Shown here piece by piece: positions 23,656 to 34,322 of a stretch of 64,000 nucleotides of DNA. Both the position numbers and the translations under genes were made by a program. Source of the stretch: Typhlomys cinereus (taxonomy: Eukaryota > Chordata > Mammalia > Rodentia > Platacanthomyidae). Within the stretch, counting starts at the first letter, position 1. Each line of letters starts with the position of its first letter. The stretch covers positions 746,092 to 810,091 of the forward strand of contig JALPQD010000627.1 in assembly GCA_023101885.1 (NCBI GenBank). Reading direction: 5' to 3'. The notes beneath the pieces are model-generated. The model was not told the DNA's origin and made no database searches. It saw nothing but the letters and a program-made list of their open reading frames with translations.

Positions 23656-24281
23656 CAGGAACTGTTTAGAAGACAATTACATTTTCCTGGTTGCTAGATT
23701 TGATGGGATAAAATTCTATAAAAGAAGTCAGAGGAATGAGCAAGTTTGATCAAGCAATAGCATAGTGGCTTTGTTATTTTGAGAACACATGGAAAAACCT
23801 TTAAGAACACAATGGCATTTTCATTTGCAGTGCTATTAAATATCAAAACGAAGCGAGAAAATCTTTCATAAAAAAACTTACAATTTATCAGAAAAACAAT
23901 TGTGATCCATTCAAAACATAACTAGTTAAGGCCTTAGATGTTATCAAAATTATTTGTTCTTATTTTTAAGTATGCATACATGTATTTAAAAAATGGCATG
24001 CCAAAATTTTTATATCAGCATGCAACAGAAATGAAAAAAATTTGAAGTGGCCCCAGACACAAGACACACATGTAAACACAGAACACAGAAACATACAAGC
24101 ACATGAACAACATTTTACCTGCAACTGTAAAATATACCAGCAACTATCTTAAAATTACCCTAGAAAGCTTTATCAAAGGAAGATTAACATTTAGGAAAAC
24201 CTTATTTAAAACAAGACCTCACATTAGTTAAATCTGGCAGCTTAGCTTAATTATGAAAAACATCTAGCAAGGAAAACACTC
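23656..24281. other. AT-rich non-coding stretch
   Basis: No open frame or recognised repeat. It follows the gag-like remnant in minus-strand order and may be decayed retroviral interior, split from 13441-17277 by L1 no. 2. Confidence 0.35.
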
Positions 24282-24455
24282 TTATCCATAGTCCGGTTCC
24301 CACTTATTCTCTGGGGGGATCCAAGGTGCTAAAACCTCAGCCTCATTCCAGAATTCCTCTTGGTCATCAGCCTTAACCTTCAGGCCTCTAGTCTCTAGGA
24401 GAGATTTTAAGACATGTATCTGGGGCTCCCTACTGTGCGAGGGGAGGTTGCCCAT
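24282..24455 (-). pseudogene. Retroviral gag matrix N-terminus remnant (minus strand)
   Basis: A 57-codon minus-strand frame opens with ATG at 24455 and ends at TAA (24282-24284). It begins MGNLPSHSRE: Met-Gly, the N-myristoylation signal typical of Gag. It continues with a leucine helix (VLKSLLETRGLKVKADD) and then an acidic segment with a Pro-Trp pair (VLAPWIPPE). This spacing parallels the Gag start of the betaretrovirus-like ERV in this window (ATG at 44881), which has a similar helix and a Pro-Trp-Phe-Pro motif. It therefore looks like the start of the matrix protein of a second, older ERV. Orientation agrees with the env-like remnant at 13080-13440. Confidence 0.5.
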
Positions 24456-24499
24456 GTCTCCGGAGCAGGAGGGTCTATCGGGAGACCATTTCTGGGTTC

Positions 24500-24830
24500 T
24501 GAAGAAACAGAATCTATAGAATGTAATATATATGTATAAGATTATTAAAATAACACCAAATAAAAATAGTGTCCTTCAAAGTATCCAACCACGGCCTCCT
24601 CATTCCGCAAAGCCAAAAGATCCCAAGAGGGTCTCAAGCCTTTACTTCTCTGGAGGGTGAAAGACGCTGGATTCCGACTTCAGTGATGAACAGGGAACAG
24701 CAGCAAGGCCTAGAGACCAGGCTCCAAAGGCAGCAGGAACAGCAACAATGTGTTAGACAAGGTGAAGCTCCAAGTGAGCCAAAATTGGAGGAAGCAGAAG
24801 CAGCAACAAAGAAGACCACAACGCTCTAAA
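24500..24830. repeat. Dispersed repeat fragment (relative at 26565-26720)
   Basis: Shares gaagaaacagaatctatagaatgtaatatat-like sequence and aagcagcaacaaagaagaccacaa... with the stretch at 26575-26710 (split runs; both contain cagaatctatagaatgtaat and gctctaaaagt). The family is unidentified. The two copies are a few kb apart in the same orientation. Confidence 0.5.
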
Positions 24831-24842
24831 AGTTCATGATAT

Positions 24843-25105
24843 TTGCAGGCAGAAGTTCCTGAGTTCGGATCCTAGACCCCACATGTAGATGCTGGGTGGA
24901 AGCGGGAGTGGCCTGCATTTCTGGTCCTGGTAGGGCGGAGCCTGTGAATCCCGGGGCAGAGTAAACAAGGAGGAGGTGGAGGTGGTCCACGGTGGTTTCC
25001 GAATTGGCCCATGGTTCTACACACATACACACACATACATACATACACGTGCACACAAGCACAATGAATAAATAATAATAAAATAAAATAAATTAAAAAA
25101 AATAA
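24843..25105 (+). mobile_element. tRNA-headed SINE, copy 2 (5' truncated)
   Basis: Starts within the tRNA-like head (gcaggcagaagttcctgagt), continues through the shared GC-rich body (gcctgtgaatcccggggcag) and CA-rich region, and ends in AATAAATAATAATAAAATAAA. Same family as 10250-10556. Confidence 0.82.
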
Positions 25106-25239
25106 GACCGGAGCTAAAGGGTGGAGTTCCAAAGCAAGAGTTGGTTTCTCTAACCAAGCAACTGCCCAGGAGTAAAAGAGATGGTCAATATAGAGAAGCA
25201 GAATCAGCTGTAATTCAAGAGGCCCAGTCTTGGTAAAGG

Positions 25240-25871
25240 CATCCACATGGTTCTGGTTTTAGAGGCATCAGTGATGCAAGAGGGAGGAGATGATGGAGTC
25301 CTCCTTCAAGATTTCAAAAAGTGGCAGAATCCAGGCATCATGAGACAAGAAGCTGCAGTTTAGAGGCCCAAGAAGGGCAGTTTGTGCTGAGGAGTTAAAG
25401 CCTGGTTTGCCATTGAGAAGTAAAGATGTTAGAGATTCCAGACACAACGTGGGAAACCTGCCAAGGAGAGCTGTATACCCTTAGAGGAGTCAGCTCAAGA
25501 GACCAATGTATACTATGGGTAGCTGCATTGGAGGGTGGAACCAAAGATCTTTGGAACTGAGATGATTTCAACAAGAGGCTCACCTGTTAGACTTGGAACT
25601 ACAAGATTTGGAGTTTGTCTTGCTGGTTTTCGATCTTGTTATGGACCGATCTTTCCTGGATATGCCCCCATTCCTTCCTTTTGGAATGGGAATGTTTATT
25701 CTGTGTCATTGTATGTTAGAAGTATGTAACTTGTATTTTGATTTTACGGGAGGCTTGGACTTTGGACTGTTGGGACTACCCTTGTAGTCTTCCAATGAAG
25801 ACTTTTAAAGTTGGACTGAGTATAGTTTTCATAATGAGATGGTAATGAGCCTGTGGGGGCCAGGGGTGGAA
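25240..25871 (+). mobile_element. MaLR-type internal region
   Basis: Non-coding interior ending in a purine-rich tract (ggggccaggggtggaa) just before an LTR at 25872. The segment 25245-25480 is similar to 49925-50160 in copy B, which also follows a MaLR LTR. No retroviral protein motif is visible, as usual for MaLR elements. Confidence 0.65.
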
Positions 25872-26213
25872 TGTCATAGTTTGAAATGGGTCCCCCACAG
25901 TCTCATGTGATTGGCAAGATCATGGCACCTTGAGAGATAGAGCCTTGCTGGAGGAAGGCAGTCACAAGTGGTGGGCCTGGAGGTGGATTAGTCCCACCCT
26001 ACCTCCAGGAGAAGTCAGCTTTTTGCTGTAAGCAGTCTACAGCTCTCAGCTTCCGAGATGTCTGCGGTGACTTAGCCTCCTCCAGCTTTGGCCAGCCACC
26101 CATGCCACCTCTGCTTTGAGAGACTGTACGTTCCCTCTGGAACCATAAGCTGAATAAACCTTCCTTTCTCCATTAAATTGATTGTTAATTGATAGTTAAG
26201 AGTAACCATTACA
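25872..26213 (+). mobile_element. ERVL-MaLR LTR (MT/ORR1-like), 3' LTR
   Basis: TGTCATAGTTTGAAATGGGT at the start and AGTAACCATTACA at the end; it contains GCTGAATAAACCTTCC (polyadenylation signal AATAAA). This is the typical rodent MaLR LTR format. Its upstream purine tract marks it as the 3' LTR. Confidence 0.78.
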
Positions 26214-26228
26214 AGTTTTCTTATAGGT

Positions 26229-26345
26229 TCTGTGATGTTTTGAATGTGAGCTGATACCGATAGACACACATTTTTGCATCCATACTTGATGCTGATATTT
26301 GGGAAGATTGTGACACCTTTAAGAAGTAGAGCCTTGGGACTTAGT
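26229..26345 (+). repeat. MaLR-type LTR fragment (5' portion)
   Basis: Same 5' LTR sequence as at 12008-12090 (tgatgttttgaatgtgagct, gatagacacaca). It ends after gtagagccttgggac. Confidence 0.5.
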
Positions 26346-26560
26346 GAGATCCTTCAGGAATTAAACATTTGCTTCTCAAGCAAAAGGATCTACATTTGGA
26401 TCCCTGATTCCAAATAAAAACACTGGGCAAAAATGAAAGCAGTTTGTAATTCCAGACATAAAAGATGGAGTCTGGGGAACCACCAGAGCAAACCAATAAG
26501 TAGGTAGAGCAATCCAGGATTATTCCAGAAGTCACCCTTAAGCCTCCACAGGCACACACA
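26338..26560 (+). repeat. Old tRNA-derived (B2/B4-like) SINE
   Basis: Degenerate head (cttagtgagatccttcagga, gatccctgattcc) followed by a B1-like middle (gtttgtaattccagacat) and an ending rich in cacaggcacacacatt. Composite SINEs of this layout are usual in rodents. Confidence 0.4.
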
Positions 26561-26615
26561 TTGTATTAGTCAGAGGTCTCTGAAGGAGCAGAATCTATAG
26601 AATGTAATATATATA

Positions 26616-26627
26616 TGTGTGTGTGTG

Positions 26628-26661
<34 letters not shown>
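26616..26661. repeat. (TG)n/(TA)n microsatellite
   Basis: Short (GT)n followed by about 14 TA units. Confidence 0.85.
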
Positions 26662-26665
<4 letters not shown>

Positions 26666-28273
26666 AGCAGCAACAAAGAAGAACACAATGCTCTAAAAGT
26701 CCACAATATTTGCCGAGTGGACTCCACAGCAAGTTAACACCAGATAAGGGAAGAGCAAGTCCCTCCTCCTTGCACTTCCTATTATCTGGTACACCACTGG
26801 AAAGTACCTCTACTATGGGCTGGGTTCTCTACAGCAATCAGTCAAGTACCTACAGACTTGTTCAAGGGCCATTCAAATCTTAACCTTCAACAGCTGCCCC
26901 CAAACAGTCTGCAGCTGTCAAGTTGACACCAAAATGCAACCACAACACACAGTGAGTGCCCTTTTCTACACAGACCCACACATACCTACACACATACACA
27001 TAGCCACACCTACACATGGAGAGAGAGAGAAAGGGCACGGGATAGCCTGGCGGGAGCAGGCAGGTCACAGCGGACTGGCATTAATGTTAATGTTTGGAAG
27101 TCTAGCCCTAACTCCTCTCAGTTTGCTCTTGAGAGCTCTGCCTTCTTGATGCCTGTGGTAACCTGAATCAGCCTCTCTCTTCTGCCTCCACTGTGTGAAT
27201 TGTCATAATGGATTAAACACCCTCTGCATTGAGAAGCCAAATTCATCTCCTTCCTCCCCTAAGCCATGTATGAACATTGCAACAAAAGTATAAGTCACCG
27301 CAGCAGGTACTCACCGGAAAGCGTTTCTCCCAGGGTTGCTCAAAGGCATAAGCATCATGGGAGGAAGGATCTATTAGCTGAGTCTCAGCTCAGAGCTGCC
27401 AAGTATGACAGGAACCAGGGTGTAACATTTGAAAGAGAATCTGTCTGAGTGCTTTCTTCAGAAAACACCTATCATTTCTGTTACTACAAATGATGTAGCC
27501 TTTTCAGGAGGGGTCTGTGCTCCAAAATAGTGAGGAGTGGACTTTTTTTTCTCTTTCTACTGGGAGCATGTAGCCTACGGTCTTAAGAAACATGTGTCTA
27601 GGAATGGCTATGTTTACAGCATGGTATTGGGTAGCTACATTTTAAGATTTGAAAGAATGTTATGTCAGAATGGAGTATATAGTTACAAAAGTTGTGGGAC
27701 TTAATTATAAAAATGCAGGAAATTATACACAGGTGATGGATTCATGGAGTGGAAAATTTATATTAACAACAATAACCATTTAAGAAGCCAAATGAGTTCC
27801 AAACTAGCCATGAAATGAATGTGATTTCCAACAATGACTAGAACATCTTGCTTCACTCAGTCACCTCCTAGAAGCAACTTCAAACACTGCCTTCCAGGAT
27901 TTTGTATTATATTTAGGCTAGTCGTGGAATAGGAGGCTGTTCGTGTGACAGGACTTGAGCATTAGACAAATTCCTTTAATTGGGAATATCTGTTCCTGAC
28001 TCCCACCTCTGTCTTCTTCCTGCTTGGAACCGGGATTCCCACAGTCATAGCCACAGTACATTTGGTTAGAATCATGGTTAATAGGTAGCAAATAGACTTC
28101 AACATGAAGGACTCCCTAGTGAATCAGTTACAAACTTTCAAAAGTCTGAGAAATATGAAAAACCAGGTAGTTTCTTGAAGGAAAACACTCCAATTAGGGG
28201 CATAACACCCTTAAAAGCAAAACAAATCCATCTTATTAAGGAGGGCAATGCTGTCATCCTTTGGTGGGATTTT

Positions 28274-28331
28274 TTAAAATTTATTATTATTATTATTTAT
28301 TCAACTGTGTGCATGTGCATTGTGTGTGTGT

Positions 28332-28376
<45 letters not shown>

Positions 28377-28588
28377 TGTGTATGTGTAGAACCACAGACG
28401 ATTCTCGAACCACCATGGACGCCTCCACCTCCTTCTGACCCGGGATTCACAGGCTCCACCCTACCAGGAATAGAAGCGCAGGCCGCCCCCGCTTCCGCCT
28501 GGCGTCTATACGTGGGATCTGGGATCCGAACTCAGGACCTTCCACCTGCAAGGCTGAGGCTTAAGCCCTGAGCCACCTCTTCAGTCCC
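28274..28588 (-). mobile_element. tRNA-headed SINE, copy 3 (minus), absent from copy B
   Basis: Minus-strand member with A-rich tail (as T-rich, 28274), a (TG)n tract and the tRNA-like head at 28588. Flanked by a 16-bp direct repeat CCTTTGGTGGGATTTT (28258-28273 and 28589-28604). The paralogous place in copy B (about 51876-51891) has the single, empty site, so this insertion is younger than the duplication. Confidence 0.93.
28320..28376. repeat. (TG)n microsatellite inside SINE copy 3
   Basis: About 20 uninterrupted TG units, grown from the CA-rich region of the SINE. Confidence 0.9.
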
Positions 28589-29360
28589 CCTTTGGTGGGA
28601 TTTTAAGAACTAGAACTCTGCTAAGGATACTGTCGGCTCCTTTCTTGAGTCGTCTGTTTGCTAATGTCTCATTGATATTCTAGAGAAAATAAAAATGAAA
28701 TTTGTAATATAATTTGGAATCAGGAAGTATAATGCCTTCAACTTTGTTTTCCTTTCTCAAGTGGCTATTTTAAGATGTTCTGTCATTCTGTGTGAACTTT
28801 AGTTTTTTTTTTTTATTTACTCGTTCTGGACAAAAAACCAATTGCCTTTGCAATTTTGAGAGTGGCTCTGTTGAATCTGTAGATTACTTCGAGTAGCACA
28901 TACTTTAGGACTATTAGTTCTTCTGATCCATGGACCAGCTTTCCATTTATCTGCACCTCTAGAGTTTTTCACTGATGTTTTGTTATTGGAAGGGTACACA
29001 TGATTTACCTCTGTTAAGATCATTCTCAAGCACTTCATTATTTTTTGATGCTCTCATAAATAGGATTGTTTTATTGGTTTTACTCAGATAGGCCATCGAT
29101 GCTGTAAACCTAATGTTTGAGGTAAATTATGATCTTATGTTGGGCTCCATTCTTAGCAATCCTGGGCCATGTGCACATAAAGAAATGCAACTGGTCTTTG
29201 TATGCTGACGCTGTCAGCTACTATTATCAAGGAGCACATTATAATGACATACACACTGACACAAAGACTAATGAAACAAAACAGAAAAGCTAGAAATGAA
29301 CCTAATAATGCTGAACTGATTAGTTTTTGAGAAAGACATCAGTAAAACACAATGGGAAAC

Positions 29361-29746
29361 TGTTATGGTTTGAATGTGCATTGTCTCCCAAGGGCTCATG
29401 CATTCAAGTATTTAGCTGTCGTTAATGTTTGGGGAGGTCATAGCACCCTTTGGAAGCGAAGCCTTGCTAGAGGGAAGCACATCATAGAAAGGGGTGGGCC
29501 TTGCGTGTTGGTGTCTCAGCTCTGCTTCCTTGTGCAATTTTGTCCTTGCTGCCTTTGCCTCTTTGATTGGTGCCATGACCTAAACCAGCCTTCTTGCTTC
29601 TGCCTCCATGCATGCCTTCTGAGATCAGATTCCTGCCATAACAGACTATATGTAGCCTCTGGAACTGGAAGCCAATGAAATCTCTCTTTCTGCCTTTCTG
29701 CATGAGTATGAGTATTGCCAATATAGCTCCAGGAAGAGTAACTACA
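29361..29746 (+). mobile_element. ORR1/MT-like MaLR solo LTR, copy A
   Basis: Starts TGTTATGGTTTGAATGTGCA and ends AGAGTAACTACA, with a typical MaLR LTR body. Its paralog is 52638-53015, so it pre-dates the duplication. Confidence 0.75.
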
Positions 29747-30539
29747 AAAGAAATGGACAATATCTGTAAGAAATAGTTTTGAGAAAAATTGGATGGACAT
29801 TCACCTGCAAAAGAATGTCTGGCCATGCACAAATATCAACTCAGACTAGATTGGAAACCAAACAAAAGACCTGAAAATTACAGAATTCAGGAGCAAAACA
29901 CAGCAAGAAATTCCTCAGCAGAAACCAGGCAATGATTAACAAAAGCAAAAATAGACAAGTGGGAAGATATTAAGTTCAAAGTCCAGCACAGTGAAGGAAG
30001 GAAACAACAGAGGAAAAATAAGTTCTGAGAAGTAAATGTGTGCACATCCGTAGTTCTGCTAAGTGGCTGATAGCCAATAAATATAAGGAAACAAACTCTC
30101 CATGTCAAAGTAGTCAAAGACCCTGGAAAAAAATACATAATTGGCCAATAGATGTATGAAAAGCTATGTTCGATATCACTATTTTTCCTGGAAACACAAA
30201 TGTATCATTAAAGTTTCACCTCCTCCTAAGTGGGATGATCTATAAGAACAATAAAAGTTAGCTATTGATAATCTGTGTCATCAAAGCTTGTACTCGGCTG
30301 TTGGGAATGTAGATCCATATAGCCATCATGGAAAACAATATAAAGATCACTCAAAAATTAAAACTAAAAATCATCAGAAGAGCCAGTAATCATATGTTAA
30401 AGAGCTATGTGAGCTCCCACATTCATTGACACATTAGGCATAGTGGCCAAGGTTTGGAACAAATCATTGCCTATCAGTGGATTAACAGGCTAAGAAATTT
30501 TCATATGTGCATACATAAGGAAATATTGTCCATTCATAA

Positions 30540-30640
30540 AAACTGAATCTGATGCCAGCAATCTCAGCACTTGGAGGTTAAGGCACAAGAATTGTGAGCT
30601 CAAGTCAGCCTGGGTTATAAAATAAATCCTGTCGGAGAGA
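30540..30640 (+). repeat. B1-like SINE remnant, copy A
   Basis: gatgccagcaatctcagcac and agcctgggttataaaataaa are B1/7SL-type motifs. The paralog is at about 53820-53900. Confidence 0.5.
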
Positions 30641-30935
30641 GAGAGAGAGAGTTTAATTATGTGATGTTACATGCAGAATCAAGAAACCATGTGCAGCTCC
30701 CTCCTCTCAATGTGGCACCAGCGGGGCATGTTGCTGAGGGTCTTGTTCCATGGGAACTCACAGGGCTGACAGATCCAGCTTGTGTTAACAAGTGGGACCG
30801 ACTGGTATGAGAGTGTGGCTTCAGATTGTGGTCATGCTGCCCCTCCTAGGATGCTGGGGTTTCCTCACAGCATGGTGGCTGGACTCCATGCAGAACATCA
30901 CAAGAGAGCAACTAGAGGCCTGATAACTTGATGAT

Positions 30936-31322
30936 TCCGTCACAGTTACTCTGTGTTTTTGACAAATTCACCACCAAATGGCTGAGTGAAACAAGAGCTT
31001 TTATTCTGTTTTATGAGGATTTGGCTATATCTCTTCCCAGAAGACACTCATGCTACATGAAGATTCTGGCAGCACCTTATCCACAGGACAGGTGAGAGAG
31101 GGGAAATCTTCACTTGCCAAGGAACATGTCTGGTCAAGTATGCCAAAGAATGCCAACTCCCGGAATCAGCCAAGGGACTAGTCCCACCCACCATGGTCTG
31201 TGCTCGCCCATTGATCAGACACTCTCCTACAGGTGTGCTCGGGGCTTAGCTACTAATTCCTTACAATGTGCTCAGAGCTCAACTTTTCAATTGTCAAGTT
31301 GATATCTGCATCTATCTATGAA
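30936..31322 (-). mobile_element. Old solo LTR related to the young MaLR (minus strand)
   Basis: Shares order and motifs with the reverse complement of the 40500-40913 LTR and with 57703-58126: caccaccaaatggctgagtg, cccacccaccatggtctgtg, and a gctcagagctcaac ... tcaagttga end. Much more diverged than 57703-58126. Ends are approximate. Confidence 0.6.
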
Positions 31323-32190
31323 ATGTAGCTTCTGCACTCACATGGTGTTGCTTCAGCTACAGTCAGTCGGTACCACTTTTTCCTCTAAGAACACATGAGG
31401 CAAGAGATACTGGACCAGACTTCTTTGGAAATATCATCTGCCACTCAGAGTAACTTGTGCTAGCCATGTGAGATGGGTAATTCAGAGAGACTTAAGTATC
31501 ATAAATATGTGGGAATCCAAAGGGACAAACTGGGAGTTGTTACTGAAGTTGTGCTAAAATGAACTAGTTGAGGTTACATGTAGGCCTAATTCCATCACCC
31601 ATTGTGTATGACCATGTGAGTCCACGCATCTCCATCTGTCTTATGGAGACAATAAGCTGAACTGAATGGCTCAGCACTACTCCTCCAAGAGCATGCTGGC
31701 TGGCCAAGTACCCCAAACTAGGGATACTCATTTCTACAGTGTTCATGGCCAGCGATGGTACAGTGGTCCTTGGAATTTCTGCTTTTGTTTATCTATTTTT
31801 TTGAAATGAAGCAAAATCCAAGGATTTATTATCCATTTATTTTATTTCTGTGTGTGCACTCATGTGCTATATGTCCATGTTTATAAGTGCACATGTACAC
31901 GCAGATATGCATGCACATATGTGTACAAATGTGTGGCAGAGAAAGGTTGACATTAGGTACTGTCTTCTTGGATCACTCATCACCTTATTTTACAAATTGT
32001 TTGTGTATGTATGTGCACATACGTGTGTGTAGAGAGAAGAGGGCATTATATGTGCCTGTGGAGGCCCAAGGGTGACTCTGGGAATCATCCCAGATTTTTC
32101 TACTTCCTTATTGCTTTGCTCTGGGTTTTTCCAGGCTCTGCCTTCCAGTCAGAAGTGCATACTGCTGTTAAAATTATTTAGGTTTTTTTT
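31323..32190. other. Non-coding stretch, no gene seen
   Basis: No supported gene. Short alternating purine-pyrimidine runs (tgtgcacatgtacacgcagatatgcatgc near 31885) are the only compositional feature. Confidence 0.5.
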
Positions 32191-32263
32191 TTTAATCAGG
32201 GATCTTGGGACCTGACCTTAGATCCTTCTGCTTAATCCATTAGCCATCTATCCAGCCCCTTGA
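31990..32263 (-). repeat. Old tRNA-derived SINE (B2/B3-like, minus)
   Basis: Minus-strand head recognisable at 32200-32262 (gggacctgaccttagatcct ... ccatctatccagcccc), with body motifs ggaggcccaagggtgactct upstream. Diverged; ends approximate. Confidence 0.45.
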
Positions 32264-32324
32264 CACCTTGTTTTTGTGAGACATAGTCTCCTAATCAATG
32301 GATTGCAGATATGCCCCATCTGCC

Positions 32325-33110
32325 CTTCTGCTACCACCTCCCTCTTCCACCACCATGTCCCCCTTTCACCACAATGTCCCCCCTCAACCACCATGTCACC
32401 CCTCGGCCACCATGTCCCCCCCTCGGCCACCATCTCCCCACTCCACCACAACCTCCCACCTCTGCCTCCTTCTCCACTGTCCATCTCCATCTCCCTTCTC
32501 CACCTCCATCTCCCTTCTCCACCTCCATCTCCCATCTCGGACTCCAACTACCCCATCTGCCTCCATCTACCCTCTTCCACCTCCATATCCTCACTCTTTC
32601 ATCATCTCCCTCCTCCTCTTCCATCTCCTACCTCTGCATCCATCTCTCCCCTCTGCCTCCATCTCCCCGCTCGACCACCGTCTCCTCCTCCACCTCCATC
32701 TCCCCCTCCTCCATCTCCCACTTCTGCCACCATCTTCCCCTTCTGTCACCATCTACCCCATCTGCCTCCATCTCCACCTTGTGTCATCATCTCCCACCTT
32801 CTCCTCCATCTTCCCCCTCTGCTTCCATTTCCCCTCTCTGCCAGAACCTCCCCCTTTAGCCACCATTTCCCCCCACTGCCGTCATCTCCCCATTTGCCTC
32901 CATTTTCCCCTCTCCCTCCATTTCCTTCTCCCTGACCATCTTCCCTTCTCCCTCCATTTCCCTATCTGCCTCCATCACTTCCTCCCCCTCCCCCTCTACC
33001 TCCACTTCCACCTCCATCTCACCCTCCCACTCCATCTCCCCCACAGCCCCCATCTCCCCCTCTGCCACCATCGCCCCTTTCCCCAACATCTCCCCTTCCA
33101 CTGCCAGCAC
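32325..33110 (+). repeat. Pyrimidine-rich minisatellite (CCATCTCCCnnTCTGCCT type)
   Basis: About 780 bp of imperfect 15-18-bp units built on ccaccatctcccc, cctccatctccc and ctctgcctcc. The + strand is nearly purine-free in places. The phase drifts and three frames stay open (292, 219 and 182 codons) only because the repeat lacks stops; they give Pro/Ser/His-rich low-complexity peptides. No counterpart in the duplication. Confidence 0.92.
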
Positions 33111-34306
33111 TGGAGTTACCGATGTCACTGGGCTCAGCTTTCTTGCAGGTGCTGGGAATCTTTACTCAGGTCTTAATGCTTGCTAGAGCAATGTTGCCGA
33201 ATGACCACCAGGCGAGCCAGGGAAAGAAGGTGGAATTTCGCAGTGGCCTCGCGTGTGTGGGGTCACCACCCAAAACCCCGTAGTCAGGACAGAAGCAGCC
33301 GGCAGACTACCAGTTGGAGGTAGACTTAGCTTTAGTCAGGAAGCATTTGGCCTTCTATGGTGTCAGGGTCCAATCAGGTGTTGCCATTCCTCCCCAGGGG
33401 ACAGCCATCAATCATTCAACTGTTTACTAGGTGTCCATCTCAGGGGCAGGTTAGATGGCTGCTTCCCATTGTTTTTTCATCCCTCCTTCCCATTGGTTGT
33501 TCATCCTTTGCCTGAATGGTTCCTCTATTGGGGCATGTCCAGGGCATAGAGGAACTTGTTCAGGCATGTCTGTAGCCTGACCTCCTGGATTTGGGGTCTG
33601 GGCTAGGGTCTCCCTGAATCCATAGTTTCACAGGATAATATCATCTACTCTGTTTAACTCTGAAAATTACTGTGAAGAAGTTAAGTATGTAGGCTAACTC
33701 TGAGGCTTATGATATGTTAGTTAGCTTTCCTGTTGCTCTGATAACAACCTGAGAAAAACAGACTAAAGAAGGAAATGTTTACTCTGGCTTACAGCTCTAG
33801 GGGATACAGTCCATCGTGGTGGAGAAGTCATGGCAGCAAGAGATTAAGATGACCAATCCAGGTTGATAAATGAGGTTAAATATTACATATGACTAGAACT
33901 TAACCAGGGTAACATCACTTGGAAAATGTCGTAGGATTTACAGTATGAAATAGCACTAGTATATTATTACCTAAGTATCCATGCCTTTTGATTTTAGAAA
34001 AAAAAAAAAAAAACTATCCATACAAAAGTTTAGAAAAATGTAGCTGAACAAAAAGAAATAAAGGTGATTTGTAATTTTTTCCTTCAGAATGTCTCTTTTC
34101 CTCTTCCTCCTGCCTTCTTCAGTTTTAATGGCCTACTATTATATCATACCTGTTCCCTTTCTCTGAAGAATTAGTGTTCCACTTTATTTCTGCTATGATA
34201 CATCACAGGCAACAGACAGGTGCAATTACTTACAGGCTCTGCTATTTCTTTAAGATAAATGTTGGCCAGTGGAATTTCTGGGTCACTTTCAAGGCCTTGG
34301 AATAAT
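33111..34306. other. Non-coding stretch with dispersed-repeat fragment
   Basis: No supported gene. 33725-33845 (gttagctttcctgttgctct ... gtcatggcagcaag) resembles a common rodent interspersed repeat, but I cannot name it. A poly(A) run lies at 34000-34013. Confidence 0.4.
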
Positions 34307-34322
34307 GGTACTACCAGCTTTT

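Larger units (their letters stand above)
27415..30690 (+). repeat. Segmental duplication, copy A block 3
   Basis: Aligns with 50166-54030. In a sample of about 185 aligned bases (27541-27725) I count about six substitutions, roughly 3 %. Copy A has an extra SINE (28274-28588) and lacks the 889-bp retrocopy present in copy B. Near the end it is about 70 bp shorter, with a GA-rich tract at 30633. No host gene is visible. Confidence 0.9.

Noticed and set aside
32276..33176. Three overlapping + frames of 182-292 codons
   Set aside because: They read a CT-rich minisatellite that lacks stop codons; the peptides are low-complexity Pro/Ser/His with no domain.
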